Below are positions 8,546-16,446 of a DNA stretch of 64,000 nt, one piece after another. Position numbers and translations under genes: made by a program. Where the stretch lies: positions 1 to 64,000 of the forward strand of contig CAJXUY010000007.1 in the NCBI GenBank assembly GCA_913060665.1. Reading direction: 5' to 3'. The notes below the pieces were generated by a model. The model was not told the DNA's origin, did no database searches, and saw only the letters and a list, made by a program, of their open reading frames with translations. Position 1 is the first letter of the stretch. Each line of letters begins with the position of its first letter. The DNA comes from an uncultured Oleiphilaceae bacterium. Lineage in GTDB: Bacteria; Pseudomonadota; Gammaproteobacteria; Pseudomonadales; Oleiphilaceae.

Positions 8546-9167
8546 AAATAGAAAGGACTTTTATCCTGTCCCCCAGAGCTCATGCTATTACATTAGGCGT
8601 ATTAGCTGGGTTCTAAAGCAGTGCTTTACAAGTTGAAGATTTACAGAACGTCATATGAGCGAGTTTTAGCAAGGTAACTTCTTATTCTCGCTATGTGATT
8701 TTTCAAATTAAAAATAGAAAATTTCAGCTAAGAGTCTGATGTTGATGGCCCAAGCTCAGGCAGTAAATGTCTCTAAAGGGCGAGATACTGACATATCAAT
8801 TATATTTATTGAATACCCGTTAACCATTTCGTGTTGGCGAATTAGTTTCTTCTAGTCATTGATACACCTAGCAGCCTTTCACTCTAATGGCTCAACTGTG
8901 TCATACCCACCTTTAATGTAAAAAATAAACAAACATATCAGACTGAAAATGAATGCAAGTACGTGAAATGCCACGCTTCGGCTAAGTCTTTGATTGACAT
9001 TGAAATACGGGGAATATCGCACAAATGACTGAATGTGCGAATTTTGTGCGAATATTTTACTTATTATAGACATAGTCTGACACACCAAAGTCCTGGTTGG
9101 ACTCTGGTAACCTCTTCAAATTCAGGGGTTTAGGTGTGTCTAGAAGTGTCAGTCTATGTTACTAATT
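8546..9167. other. intergenic region between lipoprotein gene and ssrA
   Basis: About 620 bases with no supported gene. It holds the second copy of the 15-base word TCAGCTAAGAGTCTG (8724-8738) and a long imperfect inverted repeat close to the ssrA 3' end. A 69-codon minus-strand frame (8879-9088) has a hydrophobic stretch but no supporting start signal. Confidence 0.5.
9071..9158. repeat. imperfect inverted repeat next to ssrA 3' end
   Basis: The left arm, CATAGTCTGACAC (9071-9083), matches the complement of the right arm (9146-9158) at 12 of 13 positions. An overlapping pair, GACACACC (9079-9086) and GGTGTGTC (9133-9140), also matches, and AAGTCC/GGACT(C) forms a small inner hairpin. It lies 10 bases beyond the tmRNA 3' end. 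It may be a transcription-end structure for ssrA or a recombination-site remnant. Confidence 0.45.
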
Positions 9168-9554
9168 TGGTGGAGACGGCGGGGATCGAACCCGCGTCCG
9201 TCAGCACTCTGCCATCGGCTCTACATGCTTAGATTCCGTTAATTAGTTTAACCTTCCACAGCCCAACGGGCAGGACGTGGTTGGCGATCTCAGTAAAATT
9301 TAGTAAAACGACCCTGAGTATGCCGCGTTACGATCCTGTTCTCAGTGACAGTCAGTAGCGCGATACAGGCACCTTGCTAAAGACCGTTAGGGTCGAAACC
9401 CTAAAAGTGTTCTTTCACTGCTTACGCAGCTAGTTGAGCACCGTAGTTGTCATCATTTGCAACTATAAGTTTACAACTTTGATTTTACGAGATTAGTTGT
9501 CATCTCGACATGCACCTTTGGTTTTGTTACCAGCGTCGAAGCCATGTCGTCCCC
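9168..9554 (-). ncRNA. ssrA: tmRNA (transfer-messenger RNA)
   Basis: This is the 387-base tmRNA that rescues stalled ribosomes together with SmpB. The 5' end (GGGGACGACATGGCTTCGAC) pairs with the 3' acceptor strand (GTCTCC before the encoded ACCA), forming the tRNA-like acceptor stem. The T-arm reads GGTTCGATCC. The resume codon GCA is at 9460 and the tag frame ends with TAA at 9422. It encodes the degradation tag ANDDNYGAQLAA, ending in the LAA signal recognised by ClpXP. smpB lies just upstream on the same strand. Ends were set by acceptor-stem pairing. Confidence 0.96.
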
Positions 9555-9565
9555 AAGGTTAATTA

Positions 9566-9595
9566 AGTATATAGGGGCGTTATGGCTGACTTCAA
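9566..9595 (-). promoter_or_regulatory. probable sigma-70 promoter of ssrA
   Basis: On the minus strand, TTGAAG (-35, 9590-9595) and TATACT (-10, 9566-9571) are separated by 18 bases. The -10 ends 11 bases before the mature tmRNA 5' end, leaving a very short 5' leader for RNase P to remove. Both hexamers are close to consensus. Confidence 0.5.
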
Positions 9596-9684
9596 GGGGT
9601 AACGAATAAAAAAGGATATTTGAATCTGATATAGGCTTCAGAGGTGTGAAGCCTATGTGTTGAACGAGAGACGTTAAGGTGAGG

Positions 9685-10164
9685 TTAAAGGCTTTTTTGC
9701 ATGGTACGTTGTTTCTCGCGGCTCCAGTCTTTTTCTTTCTCGGCGGCACGCTTGTCGTGTTGTTTCTTGCCTGTTACTAGTGCTATTTCACACTTTACCA
9801 AGTTACCGCTCCAGTATAGGGCAAGCCCTACGCAGCTGCGGCCGGTTTGGTTTATTTTAGCATTTATTTTGCTTATCTGTTTTTTATTTAATAGTAGCTT
9901 ACGTGTTCTGGTTGGGTCAGCAATGACATGAGTAGATGCGGTGGTTAACGGCGAAAAATGTGTGCCGTGTAACCAGGCTTCACCATTTTTTATCATCACG
10001 AAGGCATCGGTAAGTTGACACTTGCCCGCACGAAGGCTTTTTACTTCCCAGCCGGTGAGTACTAGACCTGCTTCAAATTTTTCTTCTATGTGGTAGTCGT
10101 GGCGAGCTTTTTTGTTTTGAGCGATGGTTCCGCTGCCGAGACTACTTTTTTTCTTTTTGGCCAT
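9685..10164 (-). CDS. smpB: SsrA-binding protein SmpB
   Basis: A 159-residue protein of the usual family length. It binds the tRNA-like part of tmRNA and carries it to stalled ribosomes. It opens with a basic tail (MAKKKKSS) and the diagnostic block [20 protein letters not shown], then [19 protein letters not shown] and [15 protein letters not shown]. The C-terminal tail ([20 protein letters not shown]) is the basic helix that enters the mRNA channel. It lies immediately upstream of ssrA on the same strand; this pairing is common in gammaproteobacteria and fits their joint function. Confidence 0.97.
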   Translation of the reverse strand: MAKKKKSSLGSGTIAQNKKARHDYHIEEKFEAGLVLTGWEVKSLRAGKCQLTDAFVMIKNGEAWLHGTHFSPLTTASTHVIADPTRTRKLLLNKKQISKINAKINQTGRSCVGLALYWSGNLVKCEIALVTGKKQHDKRAAEKEKDWSREKQRTMQKSL

Positions 10165-10406
10165 TGTCGTCTTTTATCTAGGAATTACTTAAGAAGGAGG
10201 GCTATTGTAACGCAACCTAAATAATAATCATGTGATATTTGCAAAATATCGGTGTTAGGTGACTCGTTTCGCTGACTTTAGTACGAATAATCTTATAGAA
10301 TTACCGCCTCTTTTGTTTCTAGCCACTTTTTAATTATCACAACGGTTACTGTTGGCGGGTATGAGGCATTTATACATGATCTCACAAGGATGTACAGCGA
10401 GTTTAT

Positions 10407-11891
10407 ATGCTGGGTAAACACGAAACGACTCACGGCTCTTGGAATAGTCAGCTAACATTTGTATTGGCTGCGACTGGGGCTGCTGTTGGCTTGGCGAACC
10501 TCTGGAAGTTCCCTTACTTGGCCGGTATGCATGGGGGCGGTTTTATTATTGCCTATGGACTTTGCTTATTGTTAGTGGGAATACCTATAGCGATGGCAGA
10601 AGTGGCATTGGGGCGCCAGGGGCGCAAAAGCCCTATTACCAGTGTGAATACGCTTGTGAGTAGTGCTGGCTCTGCGCGTGCTTGGAAAAGTATTGGCGTG
10701 TTATCTGTTGTGTCTGGTTTTTTAATTTTGGTGTTGTATTCAGTGGTTGGCGGTATGGCGCTAGCGTATGTGTTTTCGTCTGCATTTGGTGAGTTCGCTG
10801 GTGGTGGGCCTGCCAAGGTAGTTGATGTTCTTCGTCGGCTTCAATCTTCTCCTAGTTATTTCTCTTCGTGGCATACGTTGTTTCTATTATTAGTGGTTGT
10901 GGTGCTAGCGCGTGGTGTTAACAGAGGCTTAGAGCGTGCAGCCAGAATTTTGCTACCGTTGATGGTCGTGTTGATTGTGATCTTGTTGATGTTTTCGATT
11001 GAATACGGGTCGGTGACGCAGGGGGTTAACTTTCTATTTGCTATGAAAAAATTAACCCCTCAGGCATGGTTAGATGCTCTAGGGCATGCCTTTTTTACCC
11101 TTGGTATTGGTGCTGGGGCGATGATGGTGTATGGCGCGTATATGCCAAGTCGAGCAAAAATTGGTCGTTTGATGCTGATCGTGGCCCTGTTAGATTTAGC
11201 TATTGCAGTTGCAGCAGGTTTGGTTGTTTTTCCTATTCTGTTTGCCGGTAATTTAGCGCCAATTGCAGGGTTTGGGCTGGTTTTTCACTCAATGCCGTTA
11301 GCCTATAGTTCAATGGATGGCGGGCAGTTTATGAGTGTAATGTTTTTTGTGCTGGTGACGTTTGCCGCATGGAGCTCTGCGATTGCGGTTATGGAGCCTG
11401 CGGTGGCATGGTGTGTAGAGACGTTTAATGTTAACCGCCGGTTTGCGACGTTGATGGTGGCAGTGGCTGCATGGGGGGTGGGCGTTGCGGCTATATTATC
11501 CTTTAGCAGTTGGCAAAGTGTGCAGCTCTCCGGGATTAGTATTTTCAATGGACTTGATATTATTACTTCACGATTTTTATTGCCCTTGTGCGGTTTATTG
11601 ATTTCAGTGTATGTGGGTTGGGTGTTGCAAAAGGAGCTTATCGGTGCTCAGTTTGAGAACTATCAGCCTTGGTTTTTTAGTTTATGGCGTTTGATTCTCA
11701 GATGGTTTGCACCCGTTGCCGTTGTTACTATTTTTATAGCCAGCCTGTTTGAGTTGGGAGAGAATCTTTGTCAGAAGAAGGAGAGGGTATTTTGTTCGGG
11801 TTTTGATTCGAACTCAATGCCAGAGCGCCAAGACAGTGGTGATTTTAACCTGAAAGAGGATGCAGGTGTTGATAAGGTTTCCGCTGAATGA
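10407..11891 (+). CDS. sodium:neurotransmitter symporter family (SNF/NSS) transporter
   Basis: A 494-residue inner-membrane protein with about 11-12 hydrophobic helices. The N-terminus carries the family signature: SWNSQLTFVLAATGAAVGLA, then NLWKFPYLAG, which contributes sodium and substrate sites in LeuT-like proteins. It should import an amino acid or similar organic solute with sodium, but the substrate cannot be read from sequence. The C-terminus is a short hydrophilic tail. It is divergent from smpB and followed by ratA on the same strand after 156 bases. This conserved neighbourhood (transporter, ratA, rnfH) is seen in related marine bacteria, from memory. Confidence 0.88.
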   Translation: MLGKHETTHGSWNSQLTFVLAATGAAVGLANLWKFPYLAGMHGGGFIIAYGLCLLLVGIPIAMAEVALGRQGRKSPITSVNTLVSSAGSARAWKSIGVLSVVSGFLILVLYSVVGGMALAYVFSSAFGEFAGGGPAKVVDVLRRLQSSPSYFSSWHTLFLLLVVVVLARGVNRGLERAARILLPLMVVLIVILLMFSIEYGSVTQGVNFLFAMKKLTPQAWLDALGHAFFTLGIGAGAMMVYGAYMPSRAKIGRLMLIVALLDLAIAVAAGLVVFPILFAGNLAPIAGFGLVFHSMPLAYSSMDGGQFMSVMFFVLVTFAAWSSAIAVMEPAVAWCVETFNVNRRFATLMVAVAAWGVGVAAILSFSSWQSVQLSGISIFNGLDIITSRFLLPLCGLLISVYVGWVLQKELIGAQFENYQPWFFSLWRLILRWFAPVAVVTIFIASLFELGENLCQKKERVFCSGFDSNSMPERQDSGDFNLKEDAGVDKVSAE

Positions 11892-12047
11892 CACTTTGGG
11901 GTGAGTTACTTCTTGAAAGCAGTTAGAATAGCCTAATCAGGGGTCTTATTATTAAGATTTTTGATGTATGGGTGGAGGCCGTAAGGCGTTAAGTTATGAC
12001 GGCTATGCCCCCCTGATTTATTATTCGTTGATGATGTTGGTTTATTG

Positions 12048-12485
12048 ATGACCCATAGTATTGATCGAAGTGCGCTTGTATTTCACTCTTCTGAGCGCAT
12101 GTATAGTATCGTAAATGATATTGCCTCTTACCCTGCTTTTTTGCCTTGGTGTTCGGATGCGTTGATTGTCTCCCACGACGACCGGGAAATGGTTGCGACC
12201 TTAGGGGTTGCAAAAGGGTCTATGAGGCAGCAATTCACGACGCGTAACTGTTTTATTCAACAGAATGAAATTAAAATGGAGCTTGTTGAGGGGCCATTTA
12301 GGCACTTGTCTGGGGTTTGGCAATTCAAACCGCTTGAAACAACTGCCTGTAAAGTGATGCTGAAACTGGATTTTGATTTTGATAGTCAGTTGGCCAAAAT
12401 GGCGTTAGCATCGATATTCAACCAAGCAGCGAATACTATGGTCGATGCATTTTGTAAGCGAGCGAATGAGGTTTATGGGCGTTAA
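12048..12485 (+). CDS. ratA: RatA/COQ10-like START-domain protein
   Basis: A 145-residue single-domain protein of the polyketide cyclase/START fold. The opening (IDRSALVFHSSERMYSIVND) and IASYPAFLPWCSDALIV are characteristic of RatA (PasT, YfjG). The end, NQAANTMVDAFCKRANEVYG, is the long C-terminal helix. In E. coli the protein has been described as a toxin that hinders 70S ribosome assembly; eukaryotic relatives (Coq10) bind ubiquinone, and both roles are debated. ATG at 12048 is preferred over an adjacent TTG. Its 3' end overlaps rnfH, a widely conserved pair. Confidence 0.92.
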   Translation: MTHSIDRSALVFHSSERMYSIVNDIASYPAFLPWCSDALIVSHDDREMVATLGVAKGSMRQQFTTRNCFIQQNEIKMELVEGPFRHLSGVWQFKPLETTACKVMLKLDFDFDSQLAKMALASIFNQAANTMVDAFCKRANEVYGR

Positions 12486-12765
12486 TAAGGTAAAGGTTGA
12501 GGTTGCCTACGCAACACCGGAAGAGCAAAAAATTATTGTAGTCGATGTGGTGGTGGGTACGTCTATGTATGATGCGGTCGTTCAGTCAGGTATTACGAAT
12601 ACATTTCCTCAAATCAATTTAGATACTGACAAAATGGGGATTTTTGGTAAAGCGGTTAAAAAACCTAAAGAACATCAGATGGTTGAGGGGGATAGGGTAG
12701 AGATTTATCGCCCGCTCATTATTGACCCTAAACAAGCAAGGTTAAATAGAGCGGCCAAAAAGTAG
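12475..12765 (+). CDS. rnfH: RnfH family ubiquitin-like protein
   Basis: A 96-residue beta-grasp protein. The order VKVEVAYATPEEQKI, MGIFGKAVKK and GDRVEIYRPLIIDPKQAR is diagnostic of RnfH, which belongs to the ThiS/MoaD-like superfamily. Its cellular role is not settled. The chosen ATG at 12475 lies 3 bases after GAGG, and an in-frame ATG three codons upstream (12466) is the alternative. It overlaps ratA by 11 bases, so the pair is probably cotranscribed and coupled. Confidence 0.92.
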   Translation: MGVNKVKVEVAYATPEEQKIIVVDVVVGTSMYDAVVQSGITNTFPQINLDTDKMGIFGKAVKKPKEHQMVEGDRVEIYRPLIIDPKQARLNRAAKK

Positions 12766-12829
12766 GTTGGTTTTTCAGCGTGGTTTGCGGTGGTTGCAAC
12801 TATGCGGTACTAGCGGCAACCATATATTG

Positions 12830-13189
12830 TTAGTAAGCAGGGTTTTCGTCTAAAAGCTCGCCGGTGAAATGAGTATACTTGTTTTCATCAAAGTAGACGG
12901 TAATGAGTTGTTGTTTCGTTTTGCCGCCTGCGTACTGGTAAGTATATGCGTAGTTCTCAAGGCTTTCGTCGAACACATTATCGAGTAATGGGTTACCCAG
13001 AACAAAGTGCACTTGGCGTCTATTCATGCCTGGCTTGAGTTGGTCGAGCATGTCTTGGGTGATGATGTTGCCTTGTTGAATATTAATTTTATACACGCCC
13101 GGGAAAGAACAGCCGGTTGTACTGATCAATGTTGTGCTAAGCAACAAAATGAACATGGGAATGAGTATTTTGAAACGGATTTTTTGCAT
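12830..13189 (-). CDS. bamE: outer-membrane assembly lipoprotein BamE (SmpA/OmlA)
   Basis: A 119-residue lipoprotein component of the BAM complex that folds beta-barrel proteins into the outer membrane. The signal ends at lipobox STTGC. The mature part has FPGVYKINIQQGNIIT, then the helix motif LDQLKPGMNRRQVHFVLGNP, LLDNVF and YAYTYQYAGGK, all typical of SmpA/OmlA. Length is as usual. It is divergent from fur with about 130 bases between, the arrangement known for omlA-fur in pseudomonads, where the promoters are back to back. Confidence 0.95.
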   Translation of the reverse strand: MQKIRFKILIPMFILLLSTTLISTTGCSFPGVYKINIQQGNIITQDMLDQLKPGMNRRQVHFVLGNPLLDNVFDESLENYAYTYQYAGGKTKQQLITVYFDENKYTHFTGELLDENPAY

Positions 13190-13317
13190 CTGAAATCGAA
13201 TTCCACTATCTTTGGCGAATCTTTTGAATGATACCTGAAGTTATCGTTAACTGCGACGAGATATAAGGTATCAGGTAACTATTTTAATGTTTCGTCGAAT
13301 TTTAAAGCCTTTGGTGT

Positions 13318-13731
13318 ATGAGTATGGTCCAGGAAAATAATGAATTGCGTAAAGTAGGTCTAAAAGTCACCCTACCTCGCGTTAAAATTTTAAACATGCT
13401 TGAAAATGCTGATGATCATCATATGAGCGCTGAAGATGTTTATAAGGCGCTTTTAGATGCAGGCGAAGACGTTGGTTTGGCGACGGTTTATCGAGTGTTA
13501 ACTCAGTTTGAGAGTGCTGGCTTGATTTTGCGTCATAACTTTGAAGGCGGGCATGCTGTTTTTGAAATGGCGACCGATGATCATCATGATCACATGGTTT
13601 GTGCGCAGTCGGGTAAGGTTATTGAGTTTTGTGATCCTGTTATCGAGCGTAGGCAGTACGAAATTGCAGAAGAGCATGGCTTTGAGCTAATAGATCACAG
13701 TCTTACGTTGTATGTTAAGCCGAAGAAGTAG
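13318..13731 (+). CDS. fur: ferric uptake regulator Fur
   Basis: A 137-residue iron-responsive repressor. The N-terminal winged helix includes LRKVGLKVTLPRVKIL, HMSAEDVYKALLDAGEDVGL and ATVYRVLTQFE. The C-terminal dimerisation domain has the metal-binding GHAVFEMATDDHHDHMVC stretch. The CxxC structural zinc site of E. coli Fur is absent (the second Cys is Ser), as in the shorter pseudomonad-type Fur, and a later Cys appears in VIEFCDP. It is divergent from bamE and convergent with recN. Either ATG at 13318 or 13324 could be the start, and the ribosome-binding site is weak. Confidence 0.96.
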   Translation: MSMVQENNELRKVGLKVTLPRVKILNMLENADDHHMSAEDVYKALLDAGEDVGLATVYRVLTQFESAGLILRHNFEGGHAVFEMATDDHHDHMVCAQSGKVIEFCDPVIERRQYEIAEEHGFELIDHSLTLYVKPKK

Positions 13732-13789
13732 TATGTTAAACTCAGGAAGTAGGGGTTTACCAAGTCGCTTTTAATCATTTTTGTCACTT

Positions 13790-13812
13790 GCATGAGCATT
13801 AGTTGCTCATGC
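13790..13812. terminator. hairpin between fur and recN
   Basis: A 9-bp perfect stem (GCATGAGCA / TGCTCATGC) with a 5-base loop overlaps the recN stop codon in the convergent fur-recN junction. It lacks a strong T-tract on either side, so termination is possible but not certain. Confidence 0.4.
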
Positions 13813-15501
13813 TTCCATTGGGCTTGCATTAAGCATTTCCCGTGCATGAGCGAGGGTTTGTTCCGTCATATTGATCCCGCCTAGCATTCGTGCAACCTCT
13901 TCTGTTCGACCCTCTTGATTCAGTAGTGTGATTTTCGAATGAGTCTCTTTCTTGTTAGTCTGTTTGCTAACAAATAGGTGATGATGACCTTGGGAGGCGA
14001 CTTGAGGTTGGTGGGTTATGCAGAGGGCTTGTCCTTTTTTGCCTAAGGCTCTCAGTAGTCTGCCTACTACTTCTGCGGTACCTCCCCCAATACCCACGTC
14101 TACTTCATCAAATACGAGGGTGGGGATGGCCGATGTTTGAGCAGTCACAACTTGTATGGCTAGGCTGATGCGTGATAGCTCTCCACCGGATGCGACTTTG
14201 TTAAGTGGTTTGGGTGGTTGCCCTGGGTTGGCGCTTACCAGAAATTCAATTTCTTCTTGGCCGTGTCGGGTGAATACGTTCTTGGGAAGAGGGGTTATTT
14301 GTGTAATGAACTTAACCGATGGCATGCCTAACTCAGATAATTGATGTGCAATTTTCTTATCGAGGGATAGTGCTGTTTTGGTTCGTGCTTGGCTAAGTTT
14401 TTTGGCGGAGATTACATATTTTTCAGCGAGCTTAGCGGTTTCTTCGCTTAGTGTTTCGATATTGTCGTCGCCCTCTTCAAATGACTTTAGTTCATTTGAT
14501 AGTGCTTGATGAAGTGTGGGTAGCTCTTCGGCGGTCGTTTTATGCTTGCGGGCCATTTGATAGATCGCACTTAATCGCTCGTCTACTTCTTGTAGTCGGT
14601 TTGGGTCAATTTCAAAGCTATCAATAAAACCTCGAATGCTATGACCCGCTTCTTCAACTTGTATGAGTGCTTCTGATAGTAAATTTTGAGCGTCGAAAAG
14701 TGCCTCATGCTTGACTGGAAGAGACTCCAATGTATGAAGTGCGTGAGAAAGTATTGACTGTACTGTGGGGTCGCCTTCACTGCAGGATTGAAGTACTTCG
14801 TGTCCACTACTTAATAGTTGTTCTGCGTGGCTGAGTGACTGCTGTTCTTTTTCAAGTTCGGATAACTCACCTGGCATAAGCCCTAGTTCGTTAAGCTCTT
14901 TGACTTGATATTTGAGTAGTTGAAGTCTAGCGTCTTGTTCTTCTTGGTTGTTCTGTAATTGTTTAAGCTTTTGTGCCTTCTCTGACCACCGCTTATAGTG
15001 TGTTGCGACCGCTAGGGTTGAGCTCTTTAGGGATCCGTATTCATCAATCAAGCGACGATGAGTTTCCTTTTTTAATAGAGATTGGTGTTCGTGCTGGCTA
15101 TGGATGTCTATTAGCATTTCGCCCACTTCGCGTAGGTTACTTAGTGCACTGGGTTGGCCGTTAATATAACCTCTGGATCGACCTTCGCTGGTAATGACTC
15201 TGCGGAGGATGCACTCATGTTGGTTGTCTAGGTCACTGTTGTTATTGAGGTCGTTGGCTTGAAGCCAGTTTTTTGCGCTTGGGATGTTGCTAATATCAAA
15301 TACTGCTGAAATGTCTGTTCTGTCAGCGCCATGTCTAACTAGGCCGCTGTCGGCTCTGTCGCCGAGCGTGAGACCTAGTGCGTCTAGGATGATGGATTTA
15401 CCTGCACCTGTTTCTCCGGTGATAACGCTCATGCCGCGTTCAAAGAACAGTTCAACGTGATCGGCGATGGCCAGGTTGTCCACTGTAAGTTGAGTTAGCA
15501 T
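13807..15501 (-). CDS. recN: DNA repair protein RecN
   Basis: A 564-residue SMC-like ATPase that acts in double-strand break repair with RecA. The Walker A motif GETGAGKS is at residues 29-36, after LTQLTVDNLAIADHVEL. The middle is a long coiled coil with the conserved RGYINGQP and DIHSQHEHQSLL blocks. The end has VASGGELSRISLAIQVV (ABC signature), LVFDEVDVGIGGGTAEVVG (Walker B/D loop) and CITHQPQVA. The start at 15501 follows GGAG by 6 bases and matches family N-termini; a start 11 codons upstream is less likely. It is divergent from grpE. Confidence 0.97.
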   Translation of the reverse strand: MLTQLTVDNLAIADHVELFFERGMSVITGETGAGKSIILDALGLTLGDRADSGLVRHGADRTDISAVFDISNIPSAKNWLQANDLNNNSDLDNQHECILRRVITSEGRSRGYINGQPSALSNLREVGEMLIDIHSQHEHQSLLKKETHRRLIDEYGSLKSSTLAVATHYKRWSEKAQKLKQLQNNQEEQDARLQLLKYQVKELNELGLMPGELSELEKEQQSLSHAEQLLSSGHEVLQSCSEGDPTVQSILSHALHTLESLPVKHEALFDAQNLLSEALIQVEEAGHSIRGFIDSFEIDPNRLQEVDERLSAIYQMARKHKTTAEELPTLHQALSNELKSFEEGDDNIETLSEETAKLAEKYVISAKKLSQARTKTALSLDKKIAHQLSELGMPSVKFITQITPLPKNVFTRHGQEEIEFLVSANPGQPPKPLNKVASGGELSRISLAIQVVTAQTSAIPTLVFDEVDVGIGGGTAEVVGRLLRALGKKGQALCITHQPQVASQGHHHLFVSKQTNKKETHSKITLLNQEGRTEEVARMLGGINMTEQTLAHAREMLNASPMEA

Positions 15502-15640
15502 GAGTGGCTCCGTTAAATTGACTATTGTTGACATGTTTGGATATACAGTAGTATGGCGAAAATTGGTATGGAGTCAATATCTGTAGTTTTAAAAATCAAA
15601 AAAATATTAAACGCAGTGTTAAATAGGTTAAAAAATAGCC

Positions 15641-15669
15641 CTTGAAACTGCGAAAGAGGAGCCCCATAT
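15641..15669 (+). promoter_or_regulatory. sigma-32 (RpoH) heat-shock promoter of grpE-dnaK-dnaJ
   Basis: CTTGAAA (15641-15647) and CCCCATAT (15662-15669) are separated by 14 bases, essentially the sigma-32 consensus. It lies about 60 bases before the grpE start. The -10 is embedded in a palindrome, GAGCCCCATATAGGGCTC (15659-15676), that would also form a hairpin. Confidence 0.85.
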
Positions 15670-15726
15670 AGGGCTCTTGAATAAATGATTTCGGTTTAAT
15701 GGCATAAAAGAGCGGGAGAGCACTGA

Positions 15727-16350
15727 ATGAGTGTAGATGAAGAGAAGGTTGACAATAATCCTGAGCAAACCCCACATGAGCATGAAGTTTTAGATGCCGA
15801 AGTGGAGCTGGATGTTCAACCTGCAGACGCTGAAGAAGCTGAAGCTACGCCAGAAGGTGATAAAGATTGGCAAAAAGAGGCGTTGGTGCTTCAAGAGCAA
15901 ATCTCTGGGTTAAAAGATCAGGCGTTACGAGCAACGGCTGACGCACAGAACATAAGGCGACGAGCTGAAAAGGATGTCGAGAAGGCGCATAAATTTGCCT
16001 TGGAGAAATTTTCTAAAGAGTTGCTGCCAGTGGTAGATGGTTTAGAGAAAACAATTGAAAGTTGTCAGTCTGATGAGGGCGAAAAAAACGTTCTGATCGA
16101 AGGTGTCGAAATGACGCTATCTATTCTGACGTCAGGTTTGAAGAAGTTTAGTGTTGAGCAAGTAGACCCTGTAGGCGAACCGTTTGACCCTGCGCTTCAT
16201 GAAGCGATGTCAATGGTAGATGCGCCTGATGCGGAGCCAAATTCAGTTATTGCGGTGATCCAGAAGGGATATACCTTGAATGGGCGCTTGATTCGCCCGG
16301 CAATGGTCATGGTGGCAAAAGGTTCTGCAAAAATAGACGAAAAGGCTTGA
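15727..16350 (+). CDS. grpE: nucleotide exchange factor GrpE
   Basis: A 207-residue co-chaperone that releases ADP from DnaK. The acidic, low-complexity N-terminus (residues 1-50) is followed by a long coiled coil with QALRATADAQNIRRRAEKDV, the family hallmark, then KFSKELLPVVDGLEKTIE. The C-terminal beta domain has GEPFDPALHEAMSMV and the terminal signature GYTLNGRLIRPAMVMVAK. The ribosome-binding site is GGGAG. First gene of the heat-shock cluster behind the sigma-32 promoter at 15641; dnaK follows after 96 bases. Confidence 0.97.
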   Translation: MSVDEEKVDNNPEQTPHEHEVLDAEVELDVQPADAEEAEATPEGDKDWQKEALVLQEQISGLKDQALRATADAQNIRRRAEKDVEKAHKFALEKFSKELLPVVDGLEKTIESCQSDEGEKNVLIEGVEMTLSILTSGLKKFSVEQVDPVGEPFDPALHEAMSMVDAPDAEPNSVIAVIQKGYTLNGRLIRPAMVMVAKGSAKIDEKA

Positions 16351-16446
16351 AAAAAAACAATTGAGGCCAATATAAGTCAGTAATCCAATTGAGTCTGACT
16401 TTTCGACTGAATAGAATTAATACGAAATTAGGTTAGGAGTATATAA

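Noticed and set aside
8879-9088. A 69-codon minus-strand frame with a hydrophobic stretch
   Set aside because: It overlaps the inverted repeat, has no convincing start signal and no recognisable family. A decayed gene remains possible.
13318-13731. Missing CxxC zinc site in Fur as a possible defect
   Set aside because: Pseudomonad-type Fur proteins naturally lack it; the rest of the protein is intact.
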